A DNA stretch of 64,000 nt from Azolla caroliniana (Eukaryota > Polypodiophyta), in NCBI GenBank assembly GCA_043228905.1, contig JBHGNT010000006.1:10416001-10480000 (forward strand), read 5' to 3'. The position numbers and the translations under genes are program-made. Below the pieces are notes generated by a model that made no database searches, was not told where the DNA came from, and saw only the letters and a list, made by a program, of their open reading frames with translations. How positions within the stretch are numbered: the first letter of the stretch is position 1; each line of letters starts with the position of its first letter. This document shows positions 1 to 10,324 of this stretch, in pieces.

Positions 1-511
1 TCCTTTCTTTTCGATCGATCGATTTTACGAACATTAGGACTTTATCCTCCCCCACCAACCGTTGTTCCCGCTCCGAGAGTCGAGCAAAACGATTCTCGAA
101 CTCTAGGAATGCTTGTGTTGCACTTCGGTGGGTCTTCTCCGATGCCACCCATTCGTCGAATTCTCGCCGATCTTTTCCCTTCGATCTCTTGTAATCATAT
201 GCCTCTCGTAAAGCTTCTTCGAATGACCCCCATGTCGAGTTTTGTTGCCGTATCTTGTGGATTCTCTCTTGTAGCTCATCTGTGGCCACCCGATTGAAGG
301 ATGTCACTTGCAATCCTTCCGGTATCCCACATCGTATCATCTCCGCCTTGTAGTCACGTAGATAGCGTGACACATCGTTTCCGTTGAATTGTCCGTTTCG
401 TTGTACGAGCCGCTTTACTGCCCCCGTGATCTCCGACATCACTCGTTGTTCTTGTAGCATCCGCTCGAACATCATCATCATCATGTTCATCGCCTCTTGT
501 TGATTCTCCAT
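1..511 (-). CDS. Gag N-terminal part of a Ty3/gypsy element (family I), cut by window edge
   Basis: The minus strand is open from an ATG at 509-511 to the left edge, about 170 codons with no stop. The predicted protein starts MENQQEAMNMMMMMFERML, a methionine-rich segment, and then has a retrotransposon Gag-like helical stretch containing FNGNDVSRYLRDYKAEM. That motif lines up with FDERNITKFLNAYKREM in the gag of element B at 9205-9624, so the two are relatives. Gag would form the virus-like particle that packages the element RNA. The start lies 17 bases inside the tRNA-Trp primer site, as expected for the first ORF of an LTR element read leftward from the LTR at 550-1271. Protease and pol would lie left of the window. 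Whether the whole ORF is intact cannot be seen. Confidence 0.75.
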   Translation of the reverse strand, partial: MENQQEAMNMMMMMFERMLQEQRVMSEITGAVKRLVQRNGQFNGNDVSRYLRDYKAEMIRCGIPEGLQVTSFNRVATDELQERIHKIRQQNSTWGSFEEALREAYDYKRSKGKDRREFDEWVASEKTHRSATQAFLEFENRFARLSEREQRLVGEDKVLMFVKSIDRKER

Positions 512-527
512 CTCCTTGCCACCCGCC

Positions 528-545
528 TTCACGTCGGGTTCACCA
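528..545 (-). other. Primer-binding site, tRNA-Trp type (family I)
   Basis: Read on the minus strand this is TGGTGAACCCGACGTGAA. It is complementary to the 3' end of plant nuclear tRNA-Trp including CCA (tRNA sequence from memory). It lies four bases inside the LTR edge at 550, the normal position for minus-strand DNA priming. The same 18 bases occur at 9660-9677 in element B. Confidence 0.8.
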
Positions 546-827
546 ACTGTGTCGTGCCTTTCGGCTCCAGATCGTTTGCGTGAGTCGGGTGGGAACCACT
601 GAGGTTTTGGACTAGGAGAAAGAAAAATACAAATAAGGCTAGTAAAGAATACGTATAAAGAGTTATAAGATAAGAATCTCGTGAATCCCACGAGTTTAGT
701 ATATTTAGTCAATATTTAGGTAGTAAGAGAGAATTATTTTTAGCAAATTCGTGAATCCCACGAATATTTTAGATTGATTGATCATTATAGAAAAATAATC
801 AACAAAAACTACAATGTGCTCCCCATC

Positions 828-835
828 CTTATATA
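828..835 (-). promoter_or_regulatory. TATA-like box of family I LTR
   Basis: The minus strand reads TATATAAG, inside the LTR and upstream of gag in the direction of transcription. It is preserved in the solo copy near 56613-56620. Assignment rests on position and sequence only. Confidence 0.45.
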
Positions 836-1099
836 GTGATGGGAGAGACTAAGCATAGCTACATGCTTTTTCTCATATGTTCATGCACACTAAATGTGCA
901 TGTGATGCTTTTCTAATCCTTGCTTTTATTTGCTAAATATAGTGCTCATGCATGCTAGATGTGCATGAGTCACTTTTTAGTTGCTTGCGTTTTTCTATAA
1001 AATATTCACGCACTCTAAAAATGCATGATTTACCTTTTAATAAAGGTAGGCGCAAATAAAGCAGTTATAGTTATTAAATCTATTTATAAAACACTAAAG

Positions 1100-1167
1100 A
1101 TAAGGTAGCATAATGGTAAAGTTGAGGTTTGGCTACGTGGAGGTACAGGGTTCGAATCTTGCCTTAT
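1100..1167 (+). other. tRNA-like block (box A/box B) inside family I LTR, antisense to element
   Basis: Ends ATAAGG (1100-1105) and CCTTAT (1162-1167) are exactly complementary, like an acceptor stem. Between them lie a box A-like TAGCATAATGGT (1106-1117) and a box B-like GGTTCGAATC (1149-1158) at tRNA-like spacing. The D, anticodon and T stems are imperfect, so this is not called a functional tRNA gene. The solo copy has the same block at 56884-56951 with a decayed box B. It runs opposite to element transcription. Confidence 0.55.
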
Positions 1168-1271
1168 GCACGTGATAAATATCTTGATATATTATTTTAT
1201 TTATTTATATGTAATTAAATCGGTTATATTATTTTTACTTTTTCACATAGTGTACGAAATACACTACGACA

Positions 1272-2242
1272 ACGTGATTACTTATGCATATATTTAAAAC
1301 AATTGTAACATCATATAAGAACCGAATGATATAAATCCAGATATGTAATCGAGGCGTATAGCCTCTACGCACAGGAAACATCCAAAAATGAGGGTGAATG
1401 TAATACACATTTCAAGTATTGACCTCTTACGTATACGACACCAATCGCATATCCTTTACATAGAAATCAAGGTATTGACCTCATACGCAAATGTAACATA
1501 TGTATGTGAACGTAATACGCAATTGAGACATTAACCTTGTACGCATACAATACAAATCACATATCAAATATATGTGGAATGAGGTATTCACCTCATACAC
1601 ATATGTAAACGTTTTATACAACGAATTAATTACCATGACATCGTATCCATGTAATGAGGGAGGGATGTTGGATATGTGTGTAAAAGGAGCAACCTCACAT
1701 GAAGTGGGTCAAGCCCTACATTGTCAACATCATTGTCGGTATGATCGTTTTGTTACGTAACGAAATCGAAGTGACCAATTGGGGATGTCACTAAAAAAAT
1801 TTGTTGAAAAAGGGATGGTGACTACGCCATTCTCACAAAAATATGAAGATGGCCACTAAGATCCTTTCCCCAAAAAGGACAACGTTCGATATACACAATC
1901 ACGTAATAAAAACTAATATATATTTATGTTTATCATATGTATGCGATTAAATACGTATACACGTGATTACATATGCATATATATGTAAATTGACAATGTG
2001 ATGTTACGATTTACATCATTCGAGATATGATTTTTTTAACGAATGATGTAAATTGAGATATGCATATGTAAATCGTAACATCACATATATTCACCTCATA
2101 CACATATGTAAACGTTTTATACAACCAATTAATTACCACTACAACATCATTCAATCAATGGAAGAAAACCCATATTGACTATACATGATTAGATTGGGAG
2201 AAGAAAGAATAGACAAAAAGAAAGAAAGGGTTACCATAGTTT
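1272..2242. repeat. AT-rich non-coding sequence with diverged direct repeats
   Basis: No credible gene is seen. Between about 1350 and 1600 a motif of the form TATTGACCTCATACGC recurs in diverged form about every 75-110 bases. A block of about 50 bases starting near 1583 (TATTCACCTCATACACATAT) recurs near 2090. The stretch separates family I from the 5' LTR of copia C and may be remains of another, unidentified repeat. Confidence 0.45.
1997..2085. repeat. Inverted repeat with perfect 20-nt arms
   Basis: TGTGATGTTACGATTTACAT at 1997-2016 is exactly complementary to ATGTAAATCGTAACATCACA at 2066-2085. An inner complementary pair (CATCATTCG/CGAATGATG) extends the foldback. It could be a small foldback element or a MITE remnant; no target duplication was identified. 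Confidence 0.6.
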
Positions 2243-2643
2243 TGTTGAGATACAAGCTCAACATTGGGTGCGTAAACGGATGCGTAACCCAGTGCATGGA
2301 CTGGGTGCGTAAAACCGTACGCACAACATGGCCGTAGCGGTGCGTAAACCGAGAGGCTGTTAGAACGTTAATCCTCGTAAGGAATAATTTTGGGAGTTAG
2401 TGTAGAAGGCTCATTTATGAGCAGTCAAGTATTGTCAGTACTTATGTCAGCCCAATAGTCAGGGCTTGTATAAAAGGTGCTCACCAAGTACAAAGTATGT
2501 ATAGAGAACATACAATTAATTATTTTTTGAATGTAGTTTCGTTTCTGCTCTCTCCCTCTCTCTCTCCGTCTCATTCTCAATGCTTTTTGCGTTTTACTGA
2601 ACTGTCATACTTCCGAACTATGTACTTTGTCTGTGTCTTATGC
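2243..2643 (+). repeat. 5' LTR of copia C, first part
   Basis: It starts TGTTGAGATACAAGCTCAAC, matching the 3' LTR at 26259, and stays similar to about 2510/26488. The 5' copy has extra GTGCGTAAAC-type repeats near 2265-2350 that the 3' copy lacks. It is interrupted at 2643/2644 by element B and ends at 15011-15043 with TTTTACA immediately before the primer site. The rejoined LTR would be about 434 bp. Confidence 0.8.
2469..2476 (+). promoter_or_regulatory. TATA box of copia C LTR
   Basis: TATAAAAG inside GGGCTTGTATAAAAGGTGCT, present in both LTR copies (second near 26434). It is the probable core promoter of the element. Confidence 0.55.
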
Positions 2644-3885
2644 TGTCGTGAAGATCCGTCACTACGCGCGGATCGTGAGGCGGAACTGCCAGGGTTCTGG
2701 ACTGGAAGGACTCGAAGTTGGCGCTAGCTTTAGTGAGAAAGGCTTTACGATAGATTAAAAGAGAGAGAGACTTTAACGCTTGACTTTGGGTCGAGAGAGA
2801 TTGATATGGCGTGAGAGAGATAGAGAGAGATCAAGATTGGATCCTTGACTTTAGATTTAGGAAACAAGACACACCATCAATTGGAGAACGAATTTTTCTT
2901 CTTCTTAAATTCTTGAATAATACACAACATCCTTTTGATCATTTTCATCCATCCTTTTATAGATGCTCCCATGCATATGATGCATGCGGGTACAAGACAT
3001 GCATACAATGCATGGAATGCATGTGATGCATGTTTGCCATTTGGCACTCATGCATCACATGTCACTCAATCAAGCTTTAATATGAGAATTTACATGTAAA
3101 ACTATAAAAATAAGAAAAACATTTTTAAGGAAAAGTCATAGCCTACTGGTAAGTCTATAGACTCTCAACGTGGAGGTGCAAGGATCAAGTCTTCACTTGC
3201 ACTCCTTTTGAATATACATGTACATATATATAATATGTTTATTATTAATGTATTTTTACAAGGTGTTCCTCTGTCCTATCGACATTTTGCCGGCTCCATC
3301 GCCAGATGATGTCGCCGGTTGCCGGATCCATCGCCGAATGCTGGATGTCGCCGGTTGCCGGATCCATCGCCGAATGCTGGATGCCGCCGGTTGCCGGATC
3401 CATCGCCGAATGCTGGATGCCGCCGTCAATCGGTTACCGTCGGTCGTCGTTGTCGGCTACCGTCGATCGGTCACCGTCATCGGATTCGTCCAAAACACAT
3501 ATTTATATGGATTTGGCTACATCCATTCGTTAAGTCATACAACTTAACTTTTCTATGCTCCACACATAAACACAAAGATAATAGCTTTTGCTCTGCCTTA
3601 TATATGGTGGGATCTTTATTTGTCCTGTCTATGTGGGATATCACATAATTTTCTCTTCTTCTTTGCAAACTTCATACCCACATAACTTGACACTTAGATG
3701 TCTGTTTCCTACGTAATAAAGTAGATTTAGAAACGCTTCAAGAACTCCATCTTTTTGTACCAAGATATTAAACTTATTTAAAATAGTATCTTTACTATTA
3801 TTGCTTTATATTTTGTGAGAAGAACCACACTCGATTTCGTATGTTCCTTATAAGTTTCACACTATCGCCGAAAATCTTCACGACA
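2644..3885 (-). repeat. 3' LTR of gypsy element B (family II)
   Basis: A 1242-bp LTR whose outer part matches 9686-10286 and whose inner part matches 14323-15010. It holds a minus-strand TATAAAAG at 2954-2961, a tRNA-like box A/box B block on the plus strand near 3134-3200, and a GC-rich 36-bp tandem repeat at about 3310-3425. The third copy is the solo LTR at 60336-61454, in the opposite orientation. Confidence 0.9.
3310..3425. repeat. 36-bp GC-rich minisatellite in family II LTR
   Basis: About three units built on GTCGCCGGTTGCCGGATCC and CATCGCCGAATGCTGGAT. The period is a multiple of three, so all frames stay open and give spurious 12-residue repeats; I do not call a gene. The solo LTR at 60336-61454 has a different CCGG-rich array in the equivalent place. 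Confidence 0.75.
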
Positions 3886-3899
3886 TCCACCCCCACCAA
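3886..3899 (-). other. Polypurine tract of element B
   Basis: The minus strand reads TTGGTGGGGGTGGA immediately upstream of the 3' LTR, the expected position of the plus-strand primer. Confidence 0.6.
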
Positions 3900-3957
3900 A
3901 CCGCACGTCCTCCGAGATGTGCGAAAAAGAGAGAGTGCAAGATTTCGGGGACGATGA

Positions 3958-5210
3958 TCAATCAGATTCTTCCACGTCTTCATTCACATCTGCCTTATTA
4001 CCTTCATCGTTGAGGTGATCGAGGTCAGGATCCTCGTCTTGTCTTTTCTTGAAGATCTTTACTCTTTTTCCCGCAATGGGTATGGCCAGCCTTGATCCAT
4101 CTAGCTCCGCAAGGTGGTATGTTGCATTGTCATTGGCACTTATCACTATATACGGTCCGAACCATCTTCTTGCGAATTTCCTTGTACTGTGTTGATCGTC
4201 AAGGCTGTTGTCGTAGACCAATACTCAATTTCCTTCTTCGATCTTCTTGGGACAAGGTCGATGCGTCTTGTCGAACTGAATTTTGTTGTTCAATTGGGCT
4301 ACCTCCATCATTTTTCGCGCATGTTCTAGATCTTCAAGTCTCCTTTCAAGTTTCCTTATCCATGCCACTAATAATTCTTCTCGGCTCGTCTCGTTCTCCC
4401 ATGGTATCACTACCCATGAGGTGATCGTCCTTTCTATGGGCATCACCGGCTTTTGTCCATACATAAGCTCCGTTGGCATATACCGTGTCACTGAGCTGTG
4501 TGTCGTTCTGTCAACCCACAAGGCATAGGGCAATAGTCGTGACCTATTCTCGACTCGACCGTTGCATGTTCGTACGATGGCTTTGACGATAGGTCCATGC
4601 CCTCGCTCGATCTTCCCATTCGCTTCTGGATTGTAGGTAGTCGTGGGGGAGAGCTTCACACCTAGTCGTTCGAAGAGCTCCGTTGCTTCGTGTGCATCCA
4701 ACTCCCCTCAGTCGGCAACTATCTTTCCCACACATCCATATCGATAGACAACTTCTTCGAGTAGAATTTTGCAAACAACCGACGTTGTTTTATTTGTCAA
4801 GGCCTATCCTTCCACTTGATTTGTCAAGACTTCCCTTGCCAGAGTTAAGTATTTCATTTGTCCCACTCCCATTGGCATTGAGACCAGATCCACCATCCAT
4901 TTGAAGTGTATGGTGAGCAGGTATGTCGGTCATAGCTCATCACGATGATGTATATTCAAATGTACTTGGCATGTTTCGCATGTGGACACAAAATGAAGTA
5001 CATCTTTGTACATGCTTGGCCACCAGTACTTCTCCATCAACTTCTCGAACGTCGCCCATGTTCCTCTATGACCTGTCGAGGCACTCTTGTGGAATTCGGT
5101 CATTAGCGTCACTTGCTCTTCTTTCTTCACCACCACTCGACGTGGTATTCCTGTCCTTCTTTTTGGGTGTCGCCAAAGGAATCCTCCCTTCAAGAAGTAT
5201 TGGTAGGCTT
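3958..5210 (-). pseudogene. Integrase of gypsy element B, broken
   Basis: Read leftward. A zinc-binding segment has H..H in EFHKSASTGHRGTWA and C..C in CETCQ (4930-5120). The catalytic core has WMVDLVSMPMG near 4870-4905 and a decayed IVAD.GELDA near 4690-4710 in which an in-frame stop follows the second acidic residue. Then comes NPEANGKIERGHGP with the glutamate, and a C-terminal segment with RRWFGPYIV and IPIAGKRVKIF (3958-4221). Stops separate 4701 from 4930 and 4225 from 4221 (a Trp codon apparently turned to TGA). It would insert element DNA into the host genome but is not functional. No chromodomain was seen. Confidence 0.75.
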
Positions 5211-6968
5211 TCTTCTGGATTTGTAGGGCTCCTCCTTCGTCAACGAAGCATCCGTCGTCATCGTTCTTAGGAATCTGCCGATTAGTAACCACTCTCCTTC
5301 GTACTCGTCCTCGTTGAAGGTGTGGAGGGTTATCTGCCAATAGTAGAGCCATCTTGAAGAAGTCGAGGGTGATGTCTTCATCTTCCGAAACCATGTAACC
5401 GTCATTCTCAAATCTGGCCCTGGACAACATCTCGTCATGGCGTTTTTCTTCCCTGCAATATGGCGGATCTCTAGGTTTAAAGACTTGATATAGGCGATCC
5501 ACCTTAGCATAGGTAGATCTGGTGTTGCACATCTTGAGATCATCCTGAGGATTGTGAGACAATCTGTCTCAATTATTACTTCTGATCTGATCAAGTAGTC
5601 TTTGTCCGTCTTCACTACCGACACAATACCCCAAATTTCTCGCTTGACTTGGGCGTATCTTTGTTGCCGTTTGCTGAGAACTTTTGGTCCGAACCGGATG
5701 GCATACCGCGCATTATGTTCTCCTTCTTGGTTGATGACCCACCCGATTCCGGTTGGGCTTGTATCTACAGTCACATAATTTGGCTTTCCTTTGGTATAGT
5801 CGGCTTTTCTTAGTGTTGGAGCTTCAAGTAGTAGTTTCTTCAACCTTCGCATCGCGTTCGTGTGATCTTCTCGCCATTCGAACTTCATTCTTTTCTTTAG
5901 CAACCCATATAAAGGCTTGGTGACATGGGCGTAGTGTGGAATCCAAATATGGTAAAATGCGCATGCTCCAAGGAACCTGCGAACCTCCGTTTGGTTTATG
6001 CATTCTTCTTTCATGTCCTGGATCGCGTTCACCTTTGATGGTGAAGGCTTCCGGCCGTATGCTCCACATAAGTGACCTACCACCAAGGTCTCTAGTTGCC
6101 TGAATGCAGATTTCTCTCTTGAAACTATCAAATTTGCGTTTTCGAGCCTTTGGAGCACCTTCTCGCAATCTTTCATATGATCCACGATGAACTTTCTACA
6201 CCCTTCCTTATCTTTTGATTCCTTCTTCTCTTCATCCGAACATCCTTTTATTGGAATATCATCCAAGAATGGCATCGTGATGTCCGGGATGCAATCCTTC
6301 AAGACCTTGTTCATGGCATTCACCATATGAGCCACCGAGTTCGTTGCACCTTGAGGTAAGGTACACATCCGCAAGACCCCGATCGGAGTCCTCATGTTTG
6401 TAATGTCACAAATGTCGATCGCCAAATGGAATTGGTCATATCTGGAGTAGAGATCACCAATGGAGTAGATGGACCAGCCCGCAAACGCCTCGGCAAATTC
6501 GTCCACGCTCGGGCCGATTCCAACATTTCGAATTGTCACCTTGTTGATGGGTTGAAGATCTTGGATGAATCGCAATGATCCATTCTTCTTCGGCACCGTG
6601 AACCACCTATTAGAGTAAGGAGCATTCTACGGGTCTAGAATACCCATATTCACTTTCTCCTTTAAGAGCTCGATCAGCTTTGGAAGGTGCGCTCTTAGAA
6701 CTGGTATCGGTTTCAAATTCCAAGGTACGTGTGGCACCGTGAAGATCACCATCGGCTCTATCATCCTTGGATCAGCACATCCGATTTCTTGTGGGAAAAA
6801 TGTGAAAGCCTTCCCATGTCTCTCAAGCATGTCGCGAAACATTCGCTCTTCTTCAAGGAGGAGGAAATCCTCCCTTCCAACTCGTAACTTTCCCTTCGTC
6901 TCTTCGGTGAAGATATGACCTATTGTCTTCGAATCTCTGAAGCTTGGATCGTTAGCAATTTCCTTCAT
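5190..6968 (-). pseudogene. Reverse transcriptase and RNase H of gypsy element B, broken
   Basis: The RT N-terminal part is 6627-6968 (HVPWNLKPIPVLRAHLPKL). A single stop separates it from 5190-6596, which has PKKNGSLRFIQDLQPINK, the GDLYSRYDQFHLAID block and the catalytic FLDD in MPFLDDIPIKG. RNase H follows with VTVDTSPTGIGW and an ETDCL motif. The PKKNGSLRFIQDLQP type is distinct from common plant gypsy RTs. From memory it resembles elements in rust fungi and some non-seed plants; that affinity is untested here. Confidence 0.78.
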
Positions 6969-7013
6969 CTTTTGCCAACTATCTTCCAGTAGCGGAACCG
7001 CAACTGGCTTGAT

Positions 7014-7358
7014 CTACTTATCCACCGTTTTATATTTTGTGTTTACTTCAGCTTCCTCCATCAACATGCCACGATAGTATTCATTGATGATAGCGTACAT
7101 GTTGACGGAGTCAACCGAAATCACTCGTTGGTCGTGAAGATAGCTCAAGTTCATGACGTCCTTGATTTCGCCGATGGTGTCGTTAAATGAGGCTTCTTCC
7201 ATAATATGAGTGACGAACTCTTCTTCTTCTATTATGTTATCTTCTTTCAGCATCTTCTCGAATTCTTGTATCCGACGCTTGCCCTTCTTGTCGGGTAGTA
7301 CTAGTTTACATGTGCCACTAGGTGTGACACGTGTTGCTTCTCCTCGCAATCCACGCAC
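7014..7358 (-). pseudogene. Linker between protease and RT of element B
   Basis: A 114-codon minus-strand ORF with an acidic segment (EDNIIEEEEFVTHIMEE) lies in the pol reading direction between the protease-like ORF and RT. No known domain was recognised. It is probably the spacer of the ancestral polyprotein, separated by stops from both neighbours. Confidence 0.45.
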
Positions 7359-7423
7359 TCTTCTTTCTTGTGGGGACTTGTGATTGCTCGGACTATTTGT
7401 GCCCCATGCTTCAATAGTCCGCT

Positions 7424-7942
7424 CTAAAAATCCGAGGATTCGCCTCCAAGACTATCTTGATTCCTTTCATGATTAGCTCGCACCGTTAGGAATTGAACAG
7501 ATCTTTGGTAACTGTCAAGACTCTTTATTCGAGCAAATGCCGCCCCATTGTTGAACACTTTGGTTTCCATCCGAGATGATGTGATATACGGTTGTCCTAG
7601 GATGACAGGATGCGACACCGATTCTTGCACGAAGAAGTGTTGATCCATCTCCACATCCTCAATCGTGACTTTAACATTGGGACAAGCTCCGTACAAATCC
7701 TCCGTAGTCTTTGTTGCCGAGCGAATCTTCCATCTGTGATTTGTATTGATTGGCCATCTTCCTTTTTTGTAGAAGTCGGTAGAAATGAGGTTGATCTCCG
7801 AGTCGTGGTCGATCAAGGCTACCACAATCTCTTTCTTCTCCCCGATCTGGCATCTTTGTTGTCGCTTGTACCCAATGAGGTCGAGTATAGTGGCTGTCCA
7901 CCATTTCTTCATCGACTTCGTCTCTTGCCATCGATATGGCAT
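7424..7942 (-). pseudogene. Aspartic protease region of gypsy element B
   Basis: The ORF has VALIDHDSEINLISTDFYKK, in which the usual D-x-G active-site loop has become DHDSE. VILGQPYI follows, the conserved glycine-containing flap region. The protease would cut the Gag-Pol polyprotein. The altered active site plus flanking frameshifts (the upstream part continues in another frame at 7671-8267) indicate loss of function. Confidence 0.65.
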
Positions 7943-8963
7943 TTGCTTTCACTTTTAGTGGCTTCTCTTCTTCTTCGTCCGATTGTTTCCTTTTTCGCTT
8001 TACAAGGTCCACAATCGTGTTGCGGAACTCCTTCGTAATGCCGAGTAATTCCCTCAACGACAAAGTCACGTCGCTGTCAAGAACGTGTTCCTCAAGAATC
8101 TTCTTTAGGTCTGTCGTCTGCTCTATGTCTGACCTTAGCTTATAGGTAGGCATAGTCCTTGTCTTTCGAGCAGGGTCTTCGACACCAATCTTCACGGGCT
8201 GAACCGTTTCTTCGACTCGTTTGCTTGACTCCGCTTTTCGGCTTGCGTCTCCTTCCTCCATTTGCAAGGGTCAACTCGTCTCTGCATCTTCTTTCTTTTT
8301 CGCGTTCCTTGTTTCATGTCTTTTTGATGGGCCTTGCTCTTCTATTCTTTTTCTCTTTTCTTCGACGAACACCTCGTGGTTGTCGCATATCAATTCCGCG
8401 AGTATGGTGTTGTCATCCACCGGATCCGACCACCCGGTTATGCTTTGCACGTTTCGGTCTGCAAGCTCTACCTCGTTCGATGTGACCTTCCCCATCTTCT
8501 CATACTCGAGAACGGAAGACCAAAACTTTGCTCCCACTTTCGCAGCTTCATTTTTGTCTTTCCCGACTCTTATTTCGGCCATTGCAGCATAGTGCATCGC
8601 ATCCACATGAGTCACCTCAACATCTTCCATAGACTTCTTCATTCCCCCTCTTCCGAAATTCACCCATAGAGGTCTTCGAGTTTCAATCGAGCAAATCATG
8701 TTGTCATCTATGCATACGATATTTTGTCGAATCACCTCTCGAAGGTTCGCACGATCCCTTCTCATGTGGTCCATGCTATCGCACCACACGCATCTAAAGG
8801 GTTCTTTTCCTTTAGGGCCCAGACGATTCATGTTGGCTAGCGTGACCACCTCAAACTTCTTCACTAGTTCTTCGATGATGTCATCACCAATCTTCTTTTC
8901 TTCCACATTACTTTGTTTTGGCGGCTCACCTACTTTCGGCGGGTCTTGCTTTCTCCGTGACAA
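7671..8963 (-). pseudogene. C-terminal Gag / pre-protease region of element B
   Basis: Two ORFs, 8271-8963 and 7671-8267, run end to end. The first contains a zinc-knuckle-like CVWCDSMDHMRRDR in which the last cysteine of the CCHC motif is missing, then an acidic, lysine-rich tail. The second has charged helical sequence and runs into the protease region in another frame. The region would package RNA; it is decayed. Confidence 0.6.
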
Positions 8964-9204
8964 TCGATCCCATCAAGTCGGTATCATCAACCCATTGGCG
9001 ACACTTGTCGAGCCTATTGCACGCCCGCTTCACCACGATCCAGTCCGCTACAAGCCCATTTGCCTAGGTATCGTCTTCTAGAAGAGTCCCCAATTCTTGT
9101 CTATCCTTCATATCCACAACCTTTAGGAAGTACAAGGTTTTGTCCTCCTCAAGTAGCACTTGGTCTATGGCAGGGAGACGACGAAACATTTGGTCAAATT
9201 CGTC

Positions 9205-9624
9205 CTACACCCTCGAAGCGCTCATCTTCTTATTCTTCTTTTCTATCCACTTCATCAAGGCATGTTGAGTCATCCTCGACAAATCTTCTGTCGCGAACTC
9301 CGCTAATATCGCTTTCTCAAACTCCGACCACGTTGTCTTCTCTTCTTGAAGTTCGATGACGCACCTTTGGATGTTGTTGGCGACCACTCTCTTGAAACTT
9401 GTGATTTGCCGCGCTTCAGACACGTCCCTTTGATTCATCTCCCTTTTGTATGCATTAAGGAACTTCGTAATGTTCCTTTCGTCGAATTGACCCTCGAGCT
9501 CTACGACACAGTCAACGACCTTCTCCACGCTCGCATCATTGTCTCGAGATCTCATCATTTGTTCGACGATCAACATCATCCTTTCGAAGTCTCCCGCTTG
9601 ATTGCTTGAGGACGTCATCTCCAA
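9205..9624 (-). pseudogene. Gag N-terminal part of gypsy element B
   Basis: A 139-codon ORF starts 36 bases inside the primer site. It has the Gag-like motif FDERNITKFLNAYKREM and ISSFKRVV-like helices (ITSFKRVVANNIQRCV), then stops at a TAG after MSASRV. Homologous sequence continues to about 8964 with further stops. It is homologous to family I gag at 1-511. Confidence 0.7.
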
Positions 9625-9659
9625 GTATTGGTCTCGACTTGATCCTTCCTACCGCCTCT

Positions 9660-9677
9660 TTCACGTCGGGTTCACCA
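9660..9677 (-). other. Primer-binding site, tRNA-Trp type (element B)
   Basis: The minus strand reads TGGTGAACCCGACGTGAA, complementary to the plant tRNA-Trp 3' end (recalled). It lies eight bases from the LTR edge at 9686 and is identical to the family I site at 528-545. Confidence 0.8.
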
Positions 9678-9685
9678 CTTGATTA

Positions 9686-10286
9686 TGTCGTGAAGATCCG
9701 TCACTACGCGCGGATCGTGAGGCGGAACCGCCGGGGTTCTGGACCGGATGGACTCGAAGTTGGCACTAGCTTTAGCAAGAAAGGCTTTACTATAGATTAA
9801 TAAAGAGAGAGATTTTAACGCTTGACTTTAGGTTGAGAGAGATAGAGAGAGATTAAGATTGAACGCTTGACTTTAGATTTAGGAAACAAGATACACCATC
9901 AATTGGAGAATGAATTTTTCTTCTTCTTAAATTCTTGAATAATACACAACATCCTTTTGATCTTTTTCATCCATCCTTTTATAGATGCTCCCATGCATAT
10001 GATGCATGCGAGTACAAGACATGCATACAATGCATCGAATGCATGTGATGCATGTTTGCCATTTGGTGCTCATGCATTACATGTGACTCAATCAAGCTCT
10101 AATATAAGAATTTACATGTAAAACTATAATGATAAGAAAAACATTTTTAAGGAAAAGTCATACCCTAGTGGTAAGTCTATAGACTCTCAATGTAGAGGTG
10201 CAAGGAGTAAGTCTTCACTTGCACTCCTTTTGAATATACATACACACACACATATATATATGTTTATTATTAATGTATTTTTACAA
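9686..10286 (-). repeat. 5' LTR of element B, inner part
   Basis: Matches 2644-3270 closely from TGTCGTGAAG onward, including the tRNA-like block near 10155-10215. It stops at 10286, where the 4.0 kb TIR element begins. Confidence 0.88.
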
Positions 10287-10324
10287 GAACACCGGGTCAT
10301 TTGAAACAGGTAATATGTCGCATT
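10287..10324 (+). repeat. Left terminal inverted repeat of the TIR element
   Basis: Starts GAACACCGGGTCATTTGAAA. The complement of the right end starts GAATACTGGGACATTTGAAA and both continue CAGGTAATATGTCGCATT. Confidence 0.85.

Larger units (their letters stand above)
550..1271 (-). repeat. LTR of family I (5' LTR of a minus-strand gypsy element)
   Basis: A 722-bp sequence begins TGTCGT and ends ACGACA, a six-base terminal inverted repeat. A second copy of the same length lies at 56335-57056 as a solo LTR. In element orientation this is the 5' LTR, because the primer site and gag lie immediately to its left on the minus strand. A minus-strand TATA-like TATATAAG lies at 828-835. The outer flank at 1272-1275 is ACGT, the same four bases that flank the solo copy; the partner flank here is outside the window. 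Confidence 0.9.

Noticed and set aside
1100-1167. A functional tRNA gene
   Set aside because: Box A, box B and a six-base end pairing are present, but the D, anticodon and T stems do not pair properly, and all copies lie in LTRs.
3218-3648. Overlapping ORFs with a 12-residue repeat
   Set aside because: Same cause: a 36-bp repeat inside a family II LTR.
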